Shown here piece after piece: positions 50,165 through 61,193 of a stretch of DNA of 64,000 nt (position 1 is its first letter; the number at the start of each line of letters is the position of its first letter). Origin of the DNA: Nymphaea colorata (Eukaryota > Streptophyta > Magnoliopsida > Nymphaeales > Nymphaeaceae); assembly GCF_008831285.2 (NCBI RefSeq), contig NC_045141.1, forward strand, positions 5,349,224 to 5,413,223, given 5' to 3'. A model generated the notes under the pieces. The model had not been told where the DNA came from. It saw only the letters and a list, made by a program, of their open reading frames with translations, and ran no database searches. Position numbers and translations under genes: made by a program.

Positions 50165-50655
50165 TGATCTATAAACTAGTTGCTAAGTTGATGGCTGAGA
50201 GAATGAAGATTGTCTTAGCACAATTATTGGCTCAGAACAAGGGCATCTGATCTCTCCAGTAGATTTATTCACCAACCATGCACCTCGCACTTGAAGCAGT
50301 CAACAACTTGGATAAGGGCATATAGAATGATTTTTTCTCCTCAAATTAAATATTCCAAAAGTTTATGGCAAAGTGAGATGGTCTTTCCGGCACTTTGGTC
50401 TTTTTTTTTTGGGATCCTATGAAGATAGGATGAGGAAAATTATGACTTATGTTTCTACTGCTTCCTTAGTTGTCACCTTTAAAAAGGGAGGGAACCACTT
50501 TTTGTTGCTATGGAGGCCGATGACAAATGCACCCTCTCTCTCCACTTTTGTTTACTATTGTTGTGTTGTGGAAGTTTTATCAGAAAACCTCCAATGGCGA
50601 GTTTTACAGGGCTGCAAGCCCTTAAAATGATTTTCTCAATTTACTTCTTACCTGG
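50165..50655 (+). pseudogene. LINE reverse-transcriptase remnant (block copy 2)
   Basis: Counterpart of 36770-37260 with the same order of degenerate RT motifs and similarly dispersed stops. Confidence 0.6.
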
Positions 50656-51039
50656 GGCGCTTCTTCTCTGCAAATGACATCCTTTTATTTTTTTGGGCTG
50701 TTGTGAAAATCCACTTCTTGTTTAAGCACAGCTTTACCTGATTTCACTTCCAAACCAGGTTTGACTATAAATTCATTTCATTTTTGTATTCATTTTAATG
50801 TTTTTGACAACACAATGGTGATTGCAAACTGGTTTCATTGACAGTTGTCTAAACTTCCCCTTACTTATTTGGGTTCCATTATTTGTTGGTACTCTCACCC
50901 CTGACTTATGTGAGAAGCTTTGTAGAAGGGTGGACCATCCACTTACTTATATGAGAAGCATGTTCCGCAGCAAGTGGTCGGTTATTGGGTGAGAGCATTT
51001 AGACTTCCACTTCTTGTACTGAACTTTGTAGAGAAGAAA

Positions 51040-51337
51040 TTGTCATTTTATTTGGGGGGATTCTCATCATATTAGGAAACGTCACTTAATTAGTTGGAAG
51101 TCTGCTTGCTCCGATACAAGAAGGTGGTCTTGGCCTTCTTGACGTCACCAACTCCTTATATACTCTTTTGGTCACACCAATACTTGAATGGGAGCTTGTG
51201 AACATTGTAAAGTAATGCCTATTTTTCTTGGATATGGAAAAGTTGCTTTTGGGGATGAGAAGAGGTTTGTTACTTAATTTAGCGGTGTTTGGGTTACAAA
51301 AAAGGTGAAAATTTCGTGTGAGGAATGGGGCACTCAT
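51040..51337 (+). pseudogene. LINE zf-RVT-side remnant (block copy 2)
   Basis: Counterpart of 37640-37925. It retains a GGGGATGAGAAGAGG segment lost from copy 1, so copy 1 carries a private deletion here. Confidence 0.5.
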
Positions 51338-51559
51338 AATTTCATTAACTTGAGATGAAATGGACTTGAAAAAAAAAAACAGAAGACCCTAGATACAAGG
51401 GTGAAGCCGGCAATTTTTTTGGGAAGTGTAGAATAGTATTTGCAAAAACTATACAAGTACTGAACAATATTTTTCAAAATTTTTACATAGCCCAAATTAA
51501 AAAAATTTAAAAATATAAGTATCATATTTTTCCCAAAATATGAGGGGGGAGGGGTCATG
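51338..51559. repeat. Dispersed ~215-bp repeat, copy C
   Basis: Near-identical to 37926-38144, and again within the LINE remnant. Confidence 0.8.
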
Positions 51560-52075
51560 TTTAGAAGTGCATAACTCTATTCAAGAAGTTATCTCATGGT
51601 GGTTCAAATGGTCTTTCAAATAAATGGGTTACAATACGCTATGTTTATGCTTACATGTACTCTTTTGGAACATAAGGAAACAAAGAAATTCTATTATGCA
51701 TCATGCCAATTTGATTATGAGTGTTCTCGAATGGAGAGTCTGCACTGATTTAAAGGATATGAAAGCCGATTTAAAGTGGGAACATCAACAGGTGATCTTT
51801 CCTCCTTACTACATGGTTTTGCGGTTGATCTGTATGTGGTGAAATGGTGTGCAGAAAATGGCTTTTTGTAAATGATGTATTTGCCCTCAACAATCAATTG
51901 CAACGAGGCTGTAATCCTTTTGTACAGTGAGGTTTGTTTTATGCCTATCTTCTTATTCGTTAGTCGTAGTTTCTATCTTTGTATTTGAGGTTTATGTCTC
52001 TCTTCTTTTTTGGTTTGTTCTAGATCAGGTATCTTGTATTTTGTTATCTGTTATATTGTTAATAAAAATGTTTGG
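51560..52075 (+). pseudogene. LINE ORF2 C-terminal remnant (block copy 2)
   Basis: Counterpart of 38145-38660 with the same FWNIRKQRN reading. Confidence 0.5.
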
Positions 52076-52113
52076 GATGCCTAAACTCGTAGCAACGACG
52101 TTGCATCACCAAG

Positions 52114-52315
52114 TAGGGCTGCACATGCGTCGAGCCCAAGCTTGTCCCTCTTGAGCTCGACTTGATTATACAACATCAAGCTCGAGCTCGACTCCCTTAA
52201 CTTGCTTATATCGTTTATGGCGTAACTTGTTTATTAAAACTTGTTCACATCAACTCGTTTAATTCGTGTACGACACCAAAGAAAAACTTGTTACCTCGAG
52301 TTGAAAGGAAAATTG
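52114..52315. mobile_element. TAGGGCTGCAC-type element start (block copy 2)
   Basis: Counterpart of 38700-38900. Confidence 0.45.
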
Positions 52316-54255
52316 GTTTACTTGCGATAGAAACTGGGGTATGATTGTCCTGTAGTACCAAGATATTCTTTTTAGTGCTGTAAAATGAGCAAACAACTTA
52401 AAAATTTCCACTTAATCACAGAGTTGCACACCAATGAGAACAAATTCTATGGTAAAACCATGAAAACAAGGGGTTTCTTCCCCCCCTTTTCTCCCTCTCT
52501 CTCTTCACAAGGATAAATTGTCAATGTGACAAATTGAAGAGAACATGTGGTGCCATTTGTATCTTTCTAAAAGCAGTTCCATTCTCTCCCCAACCTTGCG
52601 TGGCGTATGGCCGGCGAAAGAATGATACCCCATCAGATCAGATTCAAACTGAATGTATGGCATTACCCTATTCTATATATCAGAAGTTCACATATTTAGA
52701 TTTGATTTAAGATTTGAATGTTAATGAAAGAAAAGTTTGCGTGAATCAAATTTATGAATTTATAGTCCAGATCTGATCCGATATCTAATTTTCATTTTCA
52801 CATGACCCAAGTCTGAATCCATCCTTTAATTAGGCAATCAAATTCTGACCATATTTTGAAATGTGAAGGACTGGCCATCTTTCAAATTGTTTGTATATTA
52901 AATATACAAGGATATTTGTCTGAAATTGAACCTAAACCCTTATCCACATTGATTGAACATTTATTAAATTGAATTCAAATCCAGAATTGCGAGAGGGACA
53001 TTTTATAAAACCAAATACACCAATTTTTTAAACAGATGTTAACTAAATTATTGTAAGTTCCAGAAATATTAAGGAAAATTAACTCTTTTGGAAATTGGAT
53101 TTTTATTAGCTCTTGTTTAATATAATTGGATGAAATGTCGGTTAGGCTTGTATCTTTACGTTGTCTGATGATTTTCTAAAAAAACATTCATGGGTAGTAA
53201 ACATTTATGGTTGTGGAAACCATCTTGTGAGGGTTTAGTTTATATTTTTTTAAATACTGCTATTACAAAAAACATACTTACATGGAATCAAATCAATCAA
53301 GCTGGTCAATTCAGTAAAATTGGCTATTTTAACAATTCAATTGATTCAACTGTGAATCGGCAAAACACTATATAAAAGTTACCTTTTTTAAAATGATAAT
53401 ACCAAAAACATATATTAACAATTAAATGTGAGTTCGCGACACTTAAGCTGAAAGGTATGAGGGGCCCTTGGGTCTTTTCTAGGTAGTGTGGTTATTAACC
53501 TCCAGCTCAACCAAAAATTTGGCTTAACAGCGATTTGGGTTGGATAGGTTAACTTCCATTTGATTCCAATAATTTTGCTTTAAAGGCATTGATCCAAAGA
53601 TATACATGAAAAAAGTTATGAACTTCCAATAGAATCGTGCCAGGGAGGAGGCCTCAAAGTGTACAAGAAGAATAGCAACAAAAATTTACGCACACTTTAA
53701 AGGGTGTTTCATGTATGAACATTGTGTTCTTTGGAACCCAAACATTCCTGTTAGAATGAGATGTCAAAAACAGAAGAGAGTTCTTAAAAGAAAACTCCAA
53801 AAGGTGAAGAAGTCAAACAATTCTGATTCTTAATTGAATTCGGATTTGGTACAGTTTTGTAACTGGGTCCGATGGATATCAGATTCCAATGGATGTGAAA
53901 CCCCGTGACATGCAAAAATAACGTTGGCAGATATGATCTGTCTCCATAGCAGAATGAGTGAGCTGCCTTACGGCATGATGGTGAGGGACTCTAGAGAAGG
54001 TAGACATGCATGCTCGGATTTCTTGCTGGTTTCACACAAATTTAAGTTTTAATTTTGACGTGGAACAACTGATACTAACAAAGAGGCCACTAACTGAATA
54101 AAACTAGCTAAAGAAGCAAGAAGAAGATGCAAGAAATACTTGGGTGGAATATTTGCCTCAAGTGCCGTGTCCTCGACTACTGGGCAGATTGGAGATCCTC
54201 TTACAAGACCCCCACAACTGCTTTTCTTCCTTGATGTCGGACTATTTATCTGCAG

Positions 54256-56241
54256 CCCACGTGGAGGTTCCAATGCCTCCAGTGCACCACTCTGTTCAGA
54301 AGCCCCACCCTGTTTCTCATTACTCTGTTCAGAAGTACCTCTCTGTTTAGAAACACCTCCAGTAATTCCAAAGTAGAATTCCAAACTAATTATGCCATGC
54401 TTCTCTTTAAGCAATTGTGCATTTCTTGCACAATCAATTGCTTTTCTTGTCCCCTCCAACCCTTGTGTCCCCTTTGTCATCCGTAAATTGGTAAGCTTCC
54501 CCAAGCCTTCCGCTATAAATTTCAATTCTAATGTCCATTTCAGCCCAAGACACCTCAAGTTGCAGAGTTCGCCCATTTCCTTGCGCAACTCTTCAATTTT
54601 ACTATAATTTAAATCCAATGTTTGCAAGTTACAGAGTCAGCATATTGAACTGGGCAACTGTCTCACTTTAGAATTGCTTAGATTGAGATATTAATAAGTG
54701 AAAGATATTCAATGGACTTTGGCAGCTCATCGAATTTGCATCCCCCCAATGACAACACCCTCAACCACTTGAAATTGGTCAAGTGTTCAATATAAACCTG
54801 AAAGTAAGAATTGGAATAAGCCAACAATGTGCACACCTTATTTGCTATTCCCAAGGTGTTATGCTTGTGTGCCTCTGCATCGTGTACACCAAGTAATGAC
54901 AGATGGCGGGTGTGCTCAGTAGTAGAGGCATGGCCATATTCCCTTCCACCTATATATAAGGCAAGGTCATGCAAAATGTGATGCAATTTGATGCTCTTCA
55001 AATCAATTTCTTCAATCAAACACTGCCTTATACAATCTTCAATGTATTGGTTTGCTGTCGCTTCAACATCTATGCCTTCCTCAATCAATCCATGTGCCAC
55101 CCATTGCATGGTCAATGTCTCCCTTTCAATCTCATAATCCTTTGGATAAATGCAGCAATACACAAAACAACTCTTCAAATAATATGGCAAGTTATCATAG
55201 CTCAGCATGAGACCAGGAAGAATATCACCACCTATTTCAGTGGACGATGATGAGGCTGCAGGAGTCTTCCATTCCCATATGTTACTATCCACGAGGGACT
55301 TCCAATCCTCCCTACTCATTTTCTTGGTGTGCATCATGGACCCCACCATCTTAATAACAAGTGGCAACCCACCACACTTCTTTACTATTCCATCTCCAAC
55401 AAATTTGATCTTATGCATCACCGAATCTTCTTGTGTTCGGCCTTCTCTTAAAACCTCCTTCACAAACAAGTACCGACTTTGGTGGAAACTAAATTCTTGT
55501 AATTCATGCATACAAAAAGCACCCATCCCCTCCGACACATATTTCTTTCTACTGGTAATCAAAATTTTGCTCCCGATGGCACTCGGCATCAATGTTCCCC
55601 CTATCTCTTCGTCCCACCATTTTACTTCCCCTACATCATCTAGGACCAACAAATTTTTTTCATTTGAGAGCTTGTTCAGTAATTGTGTGCATAAGTCAGT
55701 CAAGGAACAATCAGTGTTTTCTGCAGAACTCTTGCACACTTCCCTTAGTATCTGCCACACCAAATCCTTATGGTTTGGCCTTTACAAAACACAAACCCAC
55801 CACCTGTGTTCCATGAACTATTGTTCAACTTCATTAAATACTGTCTTTGCAAGAGTCATTTTACTGATCCCTCCTTTTCCAACAATGGAGATAATAGAAG
55901 CACCACCCTTCGCAGTCTTACTACAAAAGTCATTTGACGAGCATTTCTACTAACACCTTTTTATCATTCCCCCTGCCTATGGGCAGTTGTATACCTATGT
56001 GATGGGTTGCCTCTTTGGGGTTGACATGTTCACATTGAACAGGGTCCTTACCACCCCCTTTTGGTGTTGTTTTGAGCCTATCCACCATGTCCCAATCTTT
56101 CTTTATTTGAGATTTGGATATTAGAAAAATTGCAAGAGAAAGGGATCCGCCTACTAGTACGATGTCTAACCATGTCTCCCCGCCTTTAACATGGATAATT
56201 GGACCTAAGACTAAGCATTTCTCAAAAGTTGTACAAGTCAT
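54256..56241 (-). pseudogene. CC-NB-LRR resistance gene pseudogene, NB-ARC and first LRRs
   Basis: Reading right to left: a linker with GRGNDKKVLVEMLV, a P-loop GKGGISKMT (55854-55883), a kinase-2 LLVLDDVG, GSKILITSRKK (RNBS-B), CGGLPLVIKMVG (GLPL), CFVYCCIYPKD (RNBS-D, CNL type), LHHILHDLAL in the MHD position, then LRRs with LRVLSLGGCKFDELP and LQTLDLNYSKIEEL to PPRGLQ at 54256. Such proteins are nucleotide-switch immune receptors in the cytosol. Defects: TGA 55930 with a frameshift, TAG 55818, TAA 55782, a frameshift and TGA near 54640-54690, P-loop GKT changed to SKM, MHD changed to LHH, and no recognisable coiled coil upstream. The LRR domain is cut by block copy 2 at CTGCAG and resumes at 44883. 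Minus-strand reading continues open to 54049 into the block, but that tail is foreign. Confidence 0.93.
54272..54529 (-). repeat. Right arm of the 258-bp inverted CNL repeat
   Basis: The gene-resident arm. Its inverted counterpart is 44884-45141. The arms enclose 9.13 kb containing all of block copy 2. The right arm ends at AATGCCTCC, 16 bp from the block boundary. Confidence 0.95.
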
Positions 56242-57057
56242 TTGATTGATGCATTATATATGTTTGTGCATAAGGGTTTGAAATTTGATTTTGAAGTCCA
56301 TTTGAACTTAATTTTGAACAACCAACGTTTTGACCATGTTTTAGATAAAATGAAATGGATTTTAAACAAGTTATTTGAAAATCTAATTGGTTTGGACAAG
56401 TTATTTAGAAACTCAATTTGTTTTAGAAATTTGGGCAAATTCTTTTGAATTTTGGCAAAATTGAAAATTGTTCAAGATTGATTCTAGTTGGGACCATTGA
56501 TTTGATCTAAAAATTTGAGAGTTAAGGAAATCTGGTTTGAAATTATATTTGTAAATTGAGGATTTGATTTGTAAATAGTTGAAAATTGGAGTTTTAGTTC
56601 GTGAACTTGAAGTTAATATGCAATATCAAAATTTTGAACTTAGTTTAAAGTAAATTAAAAAATGAACTTGACTTAAATAGTTGATTTAGCTTGAAAAAAT
56701 TGATCAATTGATCAAATTTGAAAATTGGTTGATCAAAAGATAGGAATTTTGAATTGAAATTGTACCAAATTCTCTTTTAAAGAAGATTTTCAATTTTTCA
56801 AGTAAAGCTTGTTTTTGGAAAAAAAGGGTTTCCAATGTTTTATAGAAAACTTTTATGTTCCAAATGTATTTGTTGGTTAGATTGATAGGATTCTTGTATT
56901 TTCTTTTCAAAACTAAGTGAGATTCCAAATTCTTTGTTGCAATATAGCTCAGTCATGTTCTGTAACTTGAATTGTTTCACATACTTTCTAGAGATCGTGC
57001 ATGTGTGTATGAATTAGATAAGTGAATGCATGCATGAATTAAGAAAATAAACTTTTT
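56242..57057. other. Very AT-rich interval upstream of the CNL pseudogene
   Basis: Long runs of GAAATTTGATTTTG-like sequence with no coding motif. The expected coiled-coil start of the CNL gene is not found here. Confidence 0.5.
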
Positions 57058-57096
57058 GATTACTGTTGGTGGTTGTTCTTGAAATTTATATACTTG
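57058..57096. repeat. Perfect 39-bp inverted repeat, left arm
   Basis: The segment starting GATTACTGTTGGTGG and ending TTTATATACTTG is exactly reverse-complementary to 58424-58462. Flanking bases match only loosely, so the arms are sharply bounded. Confidence 0.95.
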
Positions 57097-57429
57097 TGAA
57101 TGTAATATGACAGGTTACAGTTGAGGACAATCACAACCTAATCAGACCATAACAAAGTGTCTCTATTAGTTACCAAACGAACACTCCTCATAGCTAAAGG
57201 AGTTCAAAGACCCAAAAACCTTCCACATCCCAAGAATTCTATGAGTGAATCACCCCCACCAGCTTCTGCTTATAGTTCACAGATGTTGGAGGTTCCAAAC
57301 ATTGAAAAAAGTAGCACAGCAGACCCCAATCGCACTGTTTTGATCAGACATTAATCACTTTCTAAGAGACAAGATGAGAAATTTCCTCCCATCCCCACAT
57401 GAGACCCTTCCAGCTCCAGGTGGAATAAG

Positions 57430-57660
57430 TTCTGCGAGTCTGCAACCAAAGGCTATGGTTGCACAAATACTTCTGTCAACACAAGTAGCACCATAAGGAG
57501 TCCACTAACTTGGCCTTGAGTGTCAACTAGATCATCCAAGCATTATTAAGGGTACTCAAATCTTTCAAACCAGCCCCATCCTCCTCTAAAGGTAAGCACA
57601 GGGAGAACCACCTCACTGCATGATCATGCCTCCCATCTGTTGAATCACCCCAAATGAACC
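57430..57660 (-). pseudogene. LINE ORF2 fragment inside the 39-bp inverted repeat
   Basis: The minus strand reads HDHAVRWFSLCLPLEEDGAG followed by LKDLSTLNNAW and LKAKLVDSLW. This is the pattern (VsW..vClPk.eGGLGlrdl...N.A) preceding the zf-RVT end of plant LINE ORF2. It has internal stops and no RT core nearby. It belongs to a different LINE copy from that in the duplicated block. Confidence 0.5.
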
Positions 57661-57827
57661 GACTACAGGTTCACTGGATGTTGTCTAATTAGGCCTTTAG
57701 TTATACCAATTGTCCTAGTTTATAGCCTTTCTATAGCATGAATCAAACTGTGCTAAGAGTTGGTTAAAAATGACTATTTTACCGTTCTTAAATGGGATAT
57801 TTAACTGATTATTCCAAAAGAATTTCA

Positions 57828-57894
57828 AATATAAGGGCCATGAACTACACCAAAGCAGATCATACATCAAATATAAGGGCCATGAACTCAATTC
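57828..57894. repeat. Short direct repeat
   Basis: CAAATATAAGGGCCATGAACT occurs near 57827 and again near 57869, about 42 bp apart, in otherwise unremarkable sequence. Confidence 0.8.
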
Positions 57895-58423
57895 ATCATC
57901 ACATAGAAAATGAACATTTTGCTCCCGATCAACTTATTTTATCCATTTTCTCAGGCTTTGCAAATAACTACAGAAGTCCTGAGAATTGTATTACTAAGCA
58001 ATTGGGGTTATTTCCATTTGTATAAGTCAATGGAAACACCCAAACAAGTTTATTAGCTTACATTTGGTCAGAAATGATCTAGAAATAGCTAATTTCCCAC
58101 ATTTTTCAATCATTTATTGTCATGAAAACACATGCAGACTTGACTAGACCCACGATAAGATCTCCTCAGCATAAGCATATTATCTCCAGCTCCATTTCCA
58201 TTTTTGAAGTCTCAATTCTAGTGTTAGGACAATCATTTTAAGAAATGACACCTTGTTTTTTCCATTTCCTCATGTATGATCATCATTTTCCACTGATTCG
58301 AGTGAGTTAGCCCAAATTGAGTTACGAACAGATTCTTGCTTTCAATTCAGTAATTCTGTTTTAGATTAAGCACGCATTGTAGATTTTCAGTCGCTCATGG
58401 AGTGTTCATATCTAGACATTGTC

Positions 58424-58462
58424 CAAGTATATAAATTTCAAGAACAACCACCAACAGTAATC
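58424..58462. repeat. Perfect 39-bp inverted repeat, right arm
   Basis: Exact reverse complement of 57058-57096. The 1.33 kb between the arms holds the LINE fragment and no transposase. Confidence 0.95.
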
Positions 58463-58976
58463 AAAATAATGTTTACATAAATACGGTTCTGGCAGTCAAA
58501 ATATAGGACATGGAACTTGAGAAAGGAAGGAAAATCTTGATGAAAATCAGAGCCTAATTAATCATACAAATACATTCAGATTCAAGCTTCCATTGGTCAA
58601 GCCAAAAAAGAGCCGGGTTCTATCCAAACTTGGTATAATTAAAGAAGGGATAAGGTTTACCTAGCAAAATTATTTATACTATGCAGCCATTAAAGTTTGA
58701 ATCAAGGGCAGTTGGATAAATACAGAGCTGCTACTATGAATAGTTACTCCCAATTCCAAACCTGAATACAGATTCCACAGCTTGGAAGAGTCTGTGAACA
58801 TGCCAAGCATTGTAACTAAGCTGGTATATGGTGCTCTCATTGTGAACATAGAAAAAGTGGTTCCCTAGATAACTCCATTAAAGGTTAAGAAGACAATATC
58901 CACCATTTCCTTAGTGATAAGCTTTAAAAATATGACGCCTTAATTAGTTTAGCAATCAAATAAGTTGCCAGCTTAC

Positions 58977-61193
<2,217 letters not shown>

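Larger units (their letters stand above)
45213..54255 (+). repeat. Large duplicated block, copy 2
   Basis: Collinear copy of 31794-40843 with the same internal elements. It ends at CTGCAG (54250-54255), directly against the coding sequence of the CNL gene on the minus strand. On the left it is preceded by 71 bp of copia gag and then the inverted CNL arm. Differences from copy 1 are scattered substitutions and small indels, so it is not a literal repeat of the same reads. Confidence 0.97.

Noticed and set aside
54049-54255. C-terminal extension of the CNL reading frame into the duplicated block
   Set aside because: The same DNA occurs in copy 1 without any CNL sequence beside it, so it is foreign sequence that happens to stay open.
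55207-55953. 248-codon open frame on the plus strand
   Set aside because: It is the antisense shadow of the NB-ARC region of the CNL pseudogene.
57157-57354. 65-codon plus-strand frame inside the 39-bp inverted repeat
   Set aside because: No motif, and the only recognisable coding remnant nearby is a LINE fragment on the other strand.
58780-58900. Possible FYRC exon of the JmjC gene on the minus strand
   Set aside because: The reading does not show the W...R.N and SLDGLEMFG-like features of FYRC, so I did not call it.
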